From the NCBI GenBank assembly GCA_024707075.1, contig JANQAK010000001.1, forward strand, positions 1,572,001 through 1,636,000: a stretch of 64,000 bases of DNA. Direction: 5' to 3'. Positions 44,941 to 54,044 of the stretch are shown piece after piece. The notes under the pieces are model-generated. The model was not told where the DNA came from. It ran no database searches and saw only the letters and a list, made by a program, of their open reading frames with translations. Each line of letters starts with the position of its first letter. Position 1 is the first letter of the stretch. The stretch is from Afipia sp. GTDB lineage: Bacteria > Pseudomonadota > Alphaproteobacteria > Rhizobiales > Xanthobacteraceae. The position numbers were made by a program, and so were the translations under genes.

Positions 44941-46190
44941 GCTGCCTTCTTCAAGGCGCCGGTGCCTTTCTTCTTCGCCAGCATCGCGCGAACGAACTTG
45001 TCCCACTTCGCCATGCCGGCGCGCTTCTCGGGCATGTAGTTCCAGCGGTCGTAGTTCTTGGAGCTGACGTCCTGAAGCGCGTGGTTCTGGAGACGGTCGC
45101 GGATTTCCTTGGAGACACCGGCCTTGCCGGCGAGCGTCTTGAAGGTGCGACGGAGATCGCGGTTCGTCACGTAGGGGATCACACCGCGATCGCGCTGGCG
45201 CCACATGAACGAGTAAAGCGTGCCATGGCTGACCGGCTTCGACGGGTCCGTCGCTGAGGGGAAGAACCAGCCATATTCGTTCACGTTGATGGATTGGAGC
45301 AACTCGGCGGCTAGCGACGGCACGGGGACGGCATGCGGCTGAAGGTTCTTGGTCTTCGACCAGTCAATGATCCGCTCCTTGGCATCCCATTGGTCGATAT
45401 GGAGGCGAGCGATTTCCTGGACCCGCTGGCCGGTCAGCATGAGAAGTCGGACGGCGCGGGTGTAGGGCGGGTGGATGGGCGTGTCGGGGCTTTCCAGCCA
45501 GCGATAGAGCCGGACGAACTCGTCCTCGTCGAGCCAGCGCGTGCCCTGGACCTTAGGTTCGGTCGGAATGCCCGTGGCCGGATTGAAGGGAATTCGAAAG
45601 CGGCGCGGCGAAGTGTTCCGATAGTCGTTGTCGGACTTCATGCCCCAGCCATAGGCCGCGTGGAGATAGCCACGGACATGGTCGGCCATCGCCCGCGCGC
45701 CTCGGTCGTAGATTGGTCGGATGACTTCGACGATCTCTTCGGGATCGATCTCGCGGGCGAGACGATTGCGGCCAAGCGTGTCGGCGATCTTGTTCAGGCC
45801 CTTCTCCGTCTCCTTCCATGACGGCTTGCCTGCGGCTTTGAGCGACGCGACATAGCCTTCGAAAAGGTCGGCGACGGTGCCGGGACGGGTGTCCGTCGCG
45901 ATCCTGATGCTTCGGCCCTTCTGGATAACGTCGGCATAGTCGCGCTTGTAGATTTCGCGCGCCTCGGCGAGGGACATGGAAGGGTAGGCGCCGATCTTCT
46001 TCTTGGAGCGCTTGCCGTCACGCCATTGCTGCGCCATCCAGTCGGCGGTCACGCGTTTGGGCATCGGCTTCAGGACGAGGACGAGCCGCCCGGTCCCGCG
46101 CCCTTCGCCATCGGCGAGGTTTTCTTGTTTCTGGCTCGCTTCGACACGCTTCAACGCATGTCGGATCGCGGTATCGGTCAGGCTTGGCAT
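44937..46190 (-). CDS. int: Tyrosine integrase (DUF4102-type) of the radC island
   Basis: 417 residues. The arm-binding N-terminus (DUF4102, with KKKIGAYPSMSLAEARE) precedes a core-binding region and the catalytic domain. The Arg is in LTGQRVQEIARLH, the second box in VTNRDLRRTFKTLAG (R-x-x-R in place of H-x-x-R, a variant common in this subfamily), then QNHALQDVSSKNYDRW with the nucleophile Tyr. The start at 46190 follows GGAGAAA. It sits at the right end, about 200 bp from attR. Confidence 0.95.
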   Translation of the reverse strand: MPSLTDTAIRHALKRVEASQKQENLADGEGRGTGRLVLVLKPMPKRVTADWMAQQWRDGKRSKKKIGAYPSMSLAEAREIYKRDYADVIQKGRSIRIATDTRPGTVADLFEGYVASLKAAGKPSWKETEKGLNKIADTLGRNRLAREIDPEEIVEVIRPIYDRGARAMADHVRGYLHAAYGWGMKSDNDYRNTSPRRFRIPFNPATGIPTEPKVQGTRWLDEDEFVRLYRWLESPDTPIHPPYTRAVRLLMLTGQRVQEIARLHIDQWDAKERIIDWSKTKNLQPHAVPVPSLAAELLQSINVNEYGWFFPSATDPSKPVSHGTLYSFMWRQRDRGVIPYVTNRDLRRTFKTLAGKAGVSKEIRDRLQNHALQDVSSKNYDRWNYMPEKRAGMAKWDKFVRAMLAKKKGTGALKKAA

Positions 46191-46307
46191 CACGTTTCTC
46201 CTGTCCCGCAACTGGGATCGGTCAAGGAGAAACGGGGATCGCTTGCTGGGAGCGGAATGCCGTTTCCTACCCCTTAAACCGCCCCCAATTTGACAAAACC
46301 GCCCCCA

Positions 46308-46955
46308 CTACGCAAGGCTAAAAATTCGCGAATTTCCTAGTGATTCAGCGTGCTTGTGCGTGATCCAACGTGATCGATTTGAGCGAGTGGGATGGTTGTG
46401 CACCAGGATGATCGCGGTGGCCGACAACTCCAGCGCGCGCTTCACAACCTCGCGCGGATAGACCGGCGTGTGGTCGATGGTGCCGACCTGCTGCAATTCG
46501 TCGGCGATCAACTGGTTGCGCTTGTCGAGAAACAGGATGCGGAATTGCTCCTTGTCGGCAAAGGCCATCGCGGCGCGGCAATACTCGATCACATTCGACC
46601 ATGACGACAGCACGGTCTTCTGTTTGCTGATCTGGCCTTTTGCGACGCGGCTCGCTGTCGCCGCGATCAGCTTGATTTCGGTGATGGCCGCGTCGCCCAG
46701 CCCGCTGACTTCCTTGAGTCGCAGCTCTGGCGCGTGGACCACCTCGGCGAACGATCCGAATTTGGTAATCAGCGATTTCGCCAGCGGCTTGACGTCGCGG
46801 CGCGGCAGCGCGCGGAACAGCACCATCTCGAGCAGTTCGTAGTCGCTCAGTGCGTCCGCTCCGGCGTCGCGGAAGCGCTCGCGCAGCCGTTCGCGATGGC
46901 CGTGGTAATGCGGCGCTTCGGAAAATCCGGACGGATCGTCAGATTTGGCGGACAT
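46308..46955 (-). pseudogene. radC: radC 5' fragment with element-encoded tail
   Basis: The first 188 or so residues of RadC: the helical N-terminal domain ([26 protein letters not shown], by region), the HhH part ([21 protein letters not shown]) and the start of the JAMM domain up to VHNHP. The frame then runs for about 25 residues of island DNA ([18 protein letters not shown] and onward) to a stop. The JAMM motif is incomplete, so the product is probably inactive. radC knockouts have mild phenotypes in studied bacteria. Confidence 0.92.
46390..46405. repeat. attR core of the radC-integrated island
   Basis: GGATGGTTGTGCACCA, the 14-of-16 match to attL at 18808-18823, in the radC VHNHP codons. 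Recombination of the two copies would restore a continuous radC frame (VHNHP followed by SGDPTPS). Confidence 0.8.
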
Positions 46956-47076
46956 GGCGCAATGCGTGCTCAGTATGCTGCGAGCATCGCCGTGCGCCAC
47001 GGCATTTGCAACCGGCATTTATGCCGCTGCAAGCATGCCGCCCTCGAGAGACCGCCGCGGAGGTTGCGCTTCGGTC

Positions 47077-47904
47077 TTACGCTGTCTTGTAAGGCGGCTT
47101 GTCCAGCTTGCCGGGCGACAGCGTGAAGATTTCCACGCCGTCCTGGGTCACGCCGACCGAATGTTCGAACTGCGCCGACAGCGAGCGGTCCCGGGTCACC
47201 GCGGTCCAGCCGTCGGACAGAACCTTCACATGCGGCTTGCCGAGATTGATCATCGGCTCGATGGTGAAGAACATGCCCGGCCGCAGCACGACGCCTTCGC
47301 CCGGACGGCCGATGTGGATGATGTTCGGTTCGTCGTGAAACATCCGCCCCAAGCCGTGGCCGCAGAAGTCGCGCACCACGCTCATCTGCTGTGGCTCGAC
47401 AAAACTCTGGATGGCGTGGCCGATGTCGCCCGTGGTGGCGCCGGGCTTGACGGCGGCGATGCCGCGCATCATTGCCTCATAGGTGACGTCGATCAGCCGC
47501 TCGGCGCGGCGGGAAATTTCGCCGACGGCATACATCCGGCTGGAATCGCCATACCAGCCATCGACGATGTAGGTCACGTCCACGTTGACGATGTCGCCTT
47601 CCTTGAGCTGGCGGTCGCCGGGCATGCCGTGGCACACAACATGGTTGATCGAGGTGCAGGTCGAATAGCGGTAGCCGCGGTACATCAGGGTCGCGGGATA
47701 GGAGTTGTTGTCGAAGGCAAACTTGCGGACGAAATCGTCGATCTGCGAGGTGAAGATGCCCGGCCTGACGATGGCAGCCAGTTCGTCCAGGCATCGCGCC
47801 ACCAGCGCTCCGGCCTTGCGCATGCCGGCAAACGCGCCGGGACCGTGCAGCTTGATCTGTCCAGTCTTGCGCAGCGAGGTGTCGGTGGCTTCGATATAGG
47901 TCAT
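47077..47904 (-). CDS. map: Methionine aminopeptidase type I
   Basis: 275 residues. The metal site residues are visible in VNVDVTYIVDGWYGDSSRM (two Asp), GHGLGRMFHDEPN (His), FFTIEPMIN (Glu) and QFEHSVGVTQDG (Glu); SINHVVCHGMPG carries the catalytic His. It removes the initiator Met from new proteins. The start at MTYIEATDT was preferred to a codon 18 bases earlier. It is in the chromosomal order mscS-sfsA-map-radC. Confidence 0.95.
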   Translation of the reverse strand: MTYIEATDTSLRKTGQIKLHGPGAFAGMRKAGALVARCLDELAAIVRPGIFTSQIDDFVRKFAFDNNSYPATLMYRGYRYSTCTSINHVVCHGMPGDRQLKEGDIVNVDVTYIVDGWYGDSSRMYAVGEISRRAERLIDVTYEAMMRGIAAVKPGATTGDIGHAIQSFVEPQQMSVVRDFCGHGLGRMFHDEPNIIHIGRPGEGVVLRPGMFFTIEPMINLGKPHVKVLSDGWTAVTRDRSLSAQFEHSVGVTQDGVEIFTLSPGKLDKPPYKTA

Positions 47905-48031
47905 GGGTGAGTCTGGCTTCAAATCGAGGAAATTGCTGAATTCTTGTTCAATTTAATGGATGCAGCCCCCAGCGCAAGCGTCGCTGGATGCCGGGCTGCC
48001 AAGCCTTGTTTTCAGGGCTTATTTTGTCGTT

Positions 48032-48761
48032 TCAGGGCTCGATCGGAACGGGACGCCCCAGCCTGATCTCGTGGCGGGTGAGATCGCAGGTCCAGGCCAG
48101 GGCTTCGACGCCGGCCGCCCGGGCCTTGTCGAAGGCGCGGGCATAGGCAGGATCGATATCGCGGGCCAGCGTGAATGCGCTGGCCGAGCCGATCTGGATC
48201 ACGAACAGCATTACCGCGCGGGCGCCGGACGCCACCATTTCCGCCAGTTCGTCGAGATGCTTTGCGCCGCGGGCGGTCACCAGAATCGGGGAATTCGGCG
48301 ATCCCTGCGCGGCGCATCAAATGCACGTTCTTGACCTCGACGTAGCAGGGCGGCCTGCCGGAATCTTCCAGCAGGAAATCGACCCGCGAACCCTTGCCGT
48401 TGAGGATGCGGCCGTATTTCACCTCGCGGCGGATGTTCGCATATCCCGCGAGTTCAGGAATTGTGCCGGCGGCCAGCGCCTCACCGACGATCGGGTTCGG
48501 ATGCATGGTGTTGACGCCGGTCAATTCGCTGCCGCCGCCGAAGTCCACCTCGATCAGTTCCCACGAATAAGGCAGCTTGCGCGCAAGGCTTGGAGACTTC
48601 GAGAGCCAGACCCGTGCGCCCTCGGCCTGCAGGCCGGTCATGGCGCCGGGATTGGCGACATGCGCGGTGATGAGCGTGCCGTCGGCAAGCGCGACGTCGG
48701 CGAGAAAGCGCTTGTAGCGGCGGATCAGGGTCGCCGGGACCAGTTCGCTGGCAAAGCGCAT
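48032..48761 (-). pseudogene. sfsA: sfsA, interrupted by a single-base frameshift
   Basis: The N-terminal two thirds ([28 protein letters not shown]-like [38 protein letters not shown]) is SfsA, the DNA-binding/PD-(D/E)xK-type sugar fermentation stimulation protein. After [11 protein letters not shown] the frame shifts near 48283; deleting one T restores [28 protein letters not shown] and the normal C-terminus ending RPVPIEP. It may be a real pseudogene or a sequencing error. Confidence 0.9.
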
Positions 48762-48767
48762 GTCGCG

Positions 48768-50081
48768 TCAGTTCTGCACGTCGATCACGGTCTCGACCGG
48801 CAGCGCACCTCCGCGCACGCGGATTTCACGCACCGGGTATGGCACGCGAATATTTTCGCGCTTGAAGGCGTCCCACAATTTCAGCATCACTTCGCTGCGG
48901 ACGTTGTCGGCGCCGACATCGAGGTCGGCGACCCAGAATGTCAGCGTGAACCGCATGCAGGTTTCCGCGAACTCCACCAGCAGGCAGTTCGGCGGCTTGA
49001 AACTGGCGACGCTTGAAGTCTGCCGGGCAATATCGACGGCGAGCTTGCAGACGACGTTCGGATCGGCCTCGTAGTTGGTTGCGAAGTTGACCTTCACCAG
49101 CATGTTCTTGTCGGTATAGGTCCAGTTGACGACCTTCTGCGTGACGAGATCCTCATTGGGAATGAGGATTTCGCGGCCGTCGCCGGCTGCCACCGAAATA
49201 TAGCGGGTGTTCATCGCGCTGATGCGGCCCGAACTGTCGCCGATGGTGACAAGATCGCCGGGCTTGACCGACTTGTCCGCCAGCAGGATCACGCCGCTGA
49301 TGAAATTGGCCACGATCTTCTGCAAGCCGAAACCAAGGCCGACGCCGATGGCGCCGGAGAAAATCGCGAAGACAGAAAGGTCGATCCCTGCCGCACTCAT
49401 CACGACGGCGAATGCCGCCACCATCAGGGCCAGCCGCATCATCTTGATCAGCAGCACCTGAACCGACGGGGTGAGGTCGCGCGACCGCGAAATCCGCGAT
49501 TCGAGGAAATTGCCGAGAATGCCGACCAGCCACAGCGCGATGCCCAGGGACACCGCGACTTTCAGGACCAGCAGCGGTGTCACCCGCAGCGCGCCAAGGG
49601 GGATGGATATCGAATCCAGCGCCGCCGCCACATCGTCCAGCTTGCCGATGATGCTCAGCGCCGCCACGATCCAGGCCGTTACCGAGACCGCGCGTACCAC
49701 GAACTCATTGCGGATCAATCCGGTCGCCAGCCGGATGATGACCCAGGCAGTCGCGAGGCTGGCGGCGGTAGAAAGCAGGTAGCCGTGCCGCAGGATCTCT
49801 GTCTTCACAATGACGCCGCGGGCAATACTGGTCAGCAGAGCGAAAATGATCGTGCCGGCACGGCTCATCAGAACCCGGACCAGGATTCGCAGCGGAGCTG
49901 GCAGGCCCATCGCCAGCGAGGTGGGATCGACCCGCGCGCGCAGAAAGCTCGCGGACGCCAGCGAGATCCCGGCGGCGACGAGAATGATGCCGACCTGCAC
50001 ATAGAACCAGGGCGATCCGAGATAGGCCTCGGCGGACCGGATGGTGGCCTGCAACGCCTGCCGGATGTCATCCCATTCCAT
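48768..50081 (-). CDS. MscS-family mechanosensitive channel
   Basis: 437 residues with about five to six N-terminal membrane segments. The pore helix region (IDLSVFAIFSGAIGVGLGFGLQKIVANFISGVILL, by region 225-262) is rich in Gly/Ala as in MscS TM3. It is followed by the beta domain (VKPGDLVTIGDSSGRISAMN, REILIPNEDLVTQKVVNW). It releases solutes under hypo-osmotic stress. It begins the mscS-sfsA-map-radC strand. Confidence 0.92.
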   Translation of the reverse strand: MEWDDIRQALQATIRSAEAYLGSPWFYVQVGIILVAAGISLASASFLRARVDPTSLAMGLPAPLRILVRVLMSRAGTIIFALLTSIARGVIVKTEILRHGYLLSTAASLATAWVIIRLATGLIRNEFVVRAVSVTAWIVAALSIIGKLDDVAAALDSISIPLGALRVTPLLVLKVAVSLGIALWLVGILGNFLESRISRSRDLTPSVQVLLIKMMRLALMVAAFAVVMSAAGIDLSVFAIFSGAIGVGLGFGLQKIVANFISGVILLADKSVKPGDLVTIGDSSGRISAMNTRYISVAAGDGREILIPNEDLVTQKVVNWTYTDKNMLVKVNFATNYEADPNVVCKLAVDIARQTSSVASFKPPNCLLVEFAETCMRFTLTFWVADLDVGADNVRSEVMLKLWDAFKRENIRVPYPVREIRVRGGALPVETVIDVQN

Positions 50082-50358
50082 GGCAACTCACCTTACAAGG
50101 AGGCAGGCCGGTTCGGCCGCCCCGGCTTCGATTTTGTTCGATCTTGGCTTCAATCTTGAATTCGATTCGGTCACTTCGCCAGATTCCCACATTCCATGGC
50201 TATAAGTGTGCGGGAATCTCGGGCGCGGGCGACTTAACACCAGCAAATCCGGCACAATCGTGATCGCGGCGACAAATGGGTTGGCGTGGGGCCGCCGCGA
50301 CGATATTCATGCAAGTGCAAGTATTTGAGACCGCAGCCTACGGAGACAGACACAGGTA

Positions 50359-52155
50359 ATGGCATCCCTCGACTCGGTCAGCATTGCCATTCTGCTTGGC
50401 TCCGTTCTCGTGATGGCAGGCATTCTTTCCAGCCTGCTCGCGTTGCGCTTCGGTGCGCCCCTGCTGCTGGTCTTCCTGTTCGTCGGCATGGCCGCCGGTG
50501 AAAACGGGCCGGGCGGTCTGCGGTTCGACGACGTGCGGACGACCTATCTGGTCGGTTCGCTGGCTTTGGCGCTGATCCTGTTCGACGGCGGCCTGAAAAC
50601 ACGTTTCCAGTCCATCCGCACGGTGCTGGCGCCGTCCATCGTGCTGGCGACGGTCGGCGTGCTGCTGACCGCGCTCATTACTGCGCCCGTCGCCAAATAC
50701 GGACTGAACATCGGCTGGCCTGAGGCTTTGCTGGTCGGTGCCGTGGTGGCGTCCACCGACGCCGCGGCCGTCTTTCTGCTGGTCCACACCCAGGGTCTTC
50801 GGCTGCGGCCGCGCGTCGGCGCGACGCTCGAGGTTGAATCCGGCACCAACGATCCGTTCGCGATCTTCCTGACGCTGGTGCTGGTGGAATTGCTCTCGAT
50901 CGGCCACAGCAGTTCGCTTCACGTCGCCGTGCAATTCGCGCGCGAGGTTTTTCTCGGAGGTCTGATTGGCGTCACCGGCGCATGGCTCGTGGTGCTGGCG
51001 CTGAACCGCCTCTCTTTGCCACAGGGATTGCACGCGCCGTTCGTCACCACAGCGGCGCTGGTGATCTTCGGCGTCGCGCAGATCTGCCATTCCTCGGGGT
51101 TTCTCGCGGTCTATATCGCCGGCATGCTGATCGGCAACCGGCCGACGCGGGCGCATAATTCCGTTGTCGCCTTCCTCGATGCCGCGACGTGGCTCGCCCA
51201 GATCGTGATGTTCGTGATGCTCGGCCTGCTGGTGTCGCCCGGCCGGATGCTCGAGACGGTGGTCCCTGCGATCGGCGTGGCGCTCGTGCTGATGCTGGTG
51301 GCGCGACCCGTCGCGGTTTTCCTTTGCCTAGCGCCGTTCCGGTTCAACTGGCGGGAACGAACATTCATCGCGTGGGTCGGACTGCGCGGCGCGGTCGCGA
51401 TCTTCCTCGCCTCCATCCCGATGCTGGTCGGGTTGCCGAACGCGCAGGTCTATTTCGACGTCGCCTTCGTCGTCGTCCTCATCTCGCTGTTGCTTCAGGG
51501 TTGGACGCTGGCCTCGGCCGCGCGTTGGCTCCATGTGGCGCTGCCAAGAGCGGATCGCGGTCCGCGGCGTGTCGAGTTGGACCTGCCGGGACAGCTTGAG
51601 CAGCAACTGGTGGGCTATCCGGTCCGCGCCAACAGCCTGTTCCTGAAACGCGGGCTGATCCCGTCATGGTCGAAGCCGACGCTGGTGATCCGCGACGAAA
51701 AAATTCTCTCTCCGGTCGAGGCCGAGCCGGTGGTGAAGGGCGATTATCTTTATCTGCTGGCGCCGCCGGAGAAGGCCGGAGCGCTGGACCGCTTCTTCGT
51801 GGACATGCATGCGGTGCCCGCGCCCGACCCGCATCTGCTCGGCGATTTCATGATGACGGGCGACGTCACATTGCGGGATGTCGCCGATATCTACGGTATC
51901 AATGTCGCCGTCGGCGACGCGCATCTGACCCTTGCGGATTACTTCGATATCCATCTCGATCACGCGCCGCGCGTGGGCGCTACCTTGCCACTGGATTCCA
52001 TCGTGCTGGTGGCGCGCCATATCGGCGGCGCGCGCGTGAACGTCGTCGGCCTTCGTCTGCCCGAAGACGAAGAGGTGTCTGCTCCCCCTCCGTCACGGAG
52101 CGTGGTTGCCAAGCGCAAGCTGGCGCGGGCCTGGAGCTGGCTGATCGGAGCCTAG
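50359..52155 (+). CDS. Potassium/proton antiporter (NhaP2/CvrA type)
   Basis: 598 residues. The first about 390 form a CPA1 antiporter with some 12 membrane segments, including VGAVVASTDAAAVFLLV (the S-T-D-A-A ion-site motif) and LEVESGTNDPFAIFL (the N-D pair). A TrkA-C-like domain (LFLKRGLIPSWSKPTLVIRDEKILSP region) and a CorC/HlyC-like C-terminus (GDVTLRDVADIYG, LTLADYFDIHLDHAPRVG) complete the NhaP2/CvrA layout. It exports K+ in exchange for H+. A leader of 277 bp without genes precedes it. Confidence 0.9.
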   Translation: MASLDSVSIAILLGSVLVMAGILSSLLALRFGAPLLLVFLFVGMAAGENGPGGLRFDDVRTTYLVGSLALALILFDGGLKTRFQSIRTVLAPSIVLATVGVLLTALITAPVAKYGLNIGWPEALLVGAVVASTDAAAVFLLVHTQGLRLRPRVGATLEVESGTNDPFAIFLTLVLVELLSIGHSSSLHVAVQFAREVFLGGLIGVTGAWLVVLALNRLSLPQGLHAPFVTTAALVIFGVAQICHSSGFLAVYIAGMLIGNRPTRAHNSVVAFLDAATWLAQIVMFVMLGLLVSPGRMLETVVPAIGVALVLMLVARPVAVFLCLAPFRFNWRERTFIAWVGLRGAVAIFLASIPMLVGLPNAQVYFDVAFVVVLISLLLQGWTLASAARWLHVALPRADRGPRRVELDLPGQLEQQLVGYPVRANSLFLKRGLIPSWSKPTLVIRDEKILSPVEAEPVVKGDYLYLLAPPEKAGALDRFFVDMHAVPAPDPHLLGDFMMTGDVTLRDVADIYGINVAVGDAHLTLADYFDIHLDHAPRVGATLPLDSIVLVARHIGGARVNVVGLRLPEDEEVSAPPPSRSVVAKRKLARAWSWLIGA

Positions 52156-52158
52156 GAA

Positions 52159-52944
52159 TTACAGCGCGCGGGACGGCAGCAGCAGCGGCCCGTCCGGCGT
52201 CTCGACGCGATTGACCGAAATGCCGAACACGTCCGCGATGCGGTCGGGCGTCAGCGCCAGGGACGGCGCGTCGTTGGCGACGATGCGGCCTTCGTTCATG
52301 ACGACGACACGATCTGCGAACCGCATCGCCAGCGCGAGATCGTGGATGATGGCGAGCACCGCCGTTCCCTGATGTGCAATCCGCTGCAACAGGTCCATGA
52401 CGATGAGTTGATGCCGCTCGTCGAGAGAGGTTGTGGGCTCATCCGCGATCAGCACGGAGGCTTCTGTGGCGAGCGCTCGCGCGATGGCGACACGCGCCCG
52501 CTCGCCGCCCGACAGCGTCGTGATCAGCCGCGATGAGAATTCACCGACGGCGGTCGCCTCCATGGCGCGCTCGATGGCGATGCGGTCTTTCGCCGATGTC
52601 TGCGAAAACGGATCGGCATGCGGCTCGCGCCCCAGCGCGACGATGCTGTCCACACGCATCGGCCAGTGGAATTCGTGCCCCTGCGGCAGATAGGAAATGG
52701 CGCGGGCGCGGGCGCGGGGCGCCAGTTCGCGCAGGCTGGTGCTGTCGAATGTCACTGAGCCTTCAGCCGCGATCAGCCCGGCCATGGCGCGCGCCAGCGT
52801 GGTTTTGCCGGCGCCATTGGGACCCGCGAGGATCGTCAGTTCACCGGCATTCAGCGTCAGATCGGCATTGTCCACGATCCGGCGCGCTCCGCGGGTGACA
52901 GTGATGGCGCTGGAGACAAGGCGCGGTGCATTGTTCGGCTTCAT
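52159..52944 (-). CDS. ABC ATPase of a FecCD-type metal-chelate importer
   Basis: 261 residues. Walker A is GPNGAGKTT, the Q-loop region is SYLPQGHEFHWPMRV, the signature LSGGERARVAIARAL and Walker B VLIADEPTTSLDE. The FepC/BtuD/HmuV subfamily carries iron-siderophore, heme or cobalamin. It overlaps the permease gene by 4 bp. The cargo is not determined. Confidence 0.92.
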   Translation of the reverse strand: MKPNNAPRLVSSAITVTRGARRIVDNADLTLNAGELTILAGPNGAGKTTLARAMAGLIAAEGSVTFDSTSLRELAPRARARAISYLPQGHEFHWPMRVDSIVALGREPHADPFSQTSAKDRIAIERAMEATAVGEFSSRLITTLSGGERARVAIARALATEASVLIADEPTTSLDERHQLIVMDLLQRIAHQGTAVLAIIHDLALAMRFADRVVVMNEGRIVANDAPSLALTPDRIADVFGISVNRVETPDGPLLLPSRAL

Positions 52945-53963
52945 TGCGGGCTGTCCTCCAGCGCGCGGCGCTCATGGAAGATCATCGCCAGGAAGAACGG
53001 TACGCCGATCAGGGCTGTCACCACGCCGATCTTGATCTCGATCACGGCTGGGATCAGACGCACCGCGATGTCGGCGGCCATCAAGAGTGCCGCGCCCGCG
53101 AGCGAGGCCGGCAGCAGAACGCGGGCGGGATCTGAGCCGTAGAAGCGGCGCACCAGATGCGGCGCGACCAGTCCCACGAATGAAATCGCGCCCGCGACCG
53201 AGACGGCTGCACCAACGCCGAGGGCGACGCCGATCACCACCAGCACGCGGGTGCGCTCGACATTGACGCCGAGCGAGGCCGCGGCGTCCTCGCCAAGCGT
53301 CAGCGCGCGAAATGCGCTGGCGTTGACCGCCAGCACGAACCAGCTTGCGATCATGAAGGGCGCGGCGAGCCAGACATGCTCCATGCTGCGGTCCCGCAGC
53401 GAGCCGAGCAGCCAGAACGCGATCTCCAGCGCGATATAGGGATTGGGCGCAAGATTGAGAATGAGCGCGATGGCCGCGCCCGCAAGGCTTGCGAGCGCGA
53501 GGCCGGCCAAGAGAGTCACTGTCAGCGACGCACGGCGTCCGGCGATGGCGACCAGCGCGCCGACCGACAGCAATGCGCCCGCGATGCCGCCGAGCGGCAC
53601 CGCCAGCGACAGCGCATTGGCGAGACCGAAGGCCATGATCGCCGCTGCCGCTGCGGCGGCGGCCTGTGGCGCGCCGAACAGCGATGGCTCGGCGAGCGGA
53701 TTGCGCAGCAGGCCTTGCAACGACGCGCCGGCCAAACCAAATGTCGCGCCGATCAGCAGCGCCAGCAGTGTCCGCGGCAGACGAATATCGCGCACGATGA
53801 TCGAGGCCACGCCCTGATCGGAAAACAGGGCCGCGATGACCGTGCGCGGCGAGAACTGCGCAGGACCGGTCATCAGCGACAGCACGAACAGCACCGCCAC
53901 CAGAGTGGTGAGCATCGCGGTCAGCAGAGTGCCCTGAAGATGTCCTTGGCGGTCGCTGGTCAT
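52941..53963 (-). CDS. FecCD-type permease
   Basis: 340 residues with about nine to ten membrane segments. The FecCD pattern is clear: IIVRDIRLPRTLLALLIGATFGLAGASLQGLLRNPLAEP and a C-terminal ISFVGLVAPHLVRRFYGSDPARVLLPASLAGA (both by region). It forms the channel for the chelate with the ATPase encoded right after it. The start at 53963 is 82 bp from the divergent receptor gene. Confidence 0.92.
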   Translation of the reverse strand: MTSDRQGHLQGTLLTAMLTTLVAVLFVLSLMTGPAQFSPRTVIAALFSDQGVASIIVRDIRLPRTLLALLIGATFGLAGASLQGLLRNPLAEPSLFGAPQAAAAAAAAIMAFGLANALSLAVPLGGIAGALLSVGALVAIAGRRASLTVTLLAGLALASLAGAAIALILNLAPNPYIALEIAFWLLGSLRDRSMEHVWLAAPFMIASWFVLAVNASAFRALTLGEDAAASLGVNVERTRVLVVIGVALGVGAAVSVAGAISFVGLVAPHLVRRFYGSDPARVLLPASLAGAALLMAADIAVRLIPAVIEIKIGVVTALIGVPFFLAMIFHERRALEDSPQ

Positions 53964-54044
53964 TCCGTTCCGAGTGTTCCGGCGTGTTCTCCGCAGCCGA
54001 ACAGCCGCTGACGCAACACAATGGACGTGGCATAACAGGCCGTC

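Larger units (their letters stand above)
18824..46389. mobile_element. Integrated genomic island in radC (about 27.6 kb)
   Basis: The boundaries are set by the split radC gene and the 16-bp imperfect direct repeat. An excisionase-like HTH gene lies at the left end and a tyrosine integrase at the right end. Between them are a LysR-linked redox/xenobiotic block, an IS21-bracketed phosphonate-type transport block and a toxin-antitoxin-linked operon. No conjugation, replication or phage structural genes were seen, so it is a non-self-transmissible integrative element or the remnant of one. Confidence 0.85.

Noticed and set aside
44937-46190. Integrase inactivated by loss of the H-x-x-R histidine
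   Set aside because: The R-D-L-R-R form is, as far as I know, common in this DUF4102 subfamily, and all other catalytic residues are present.
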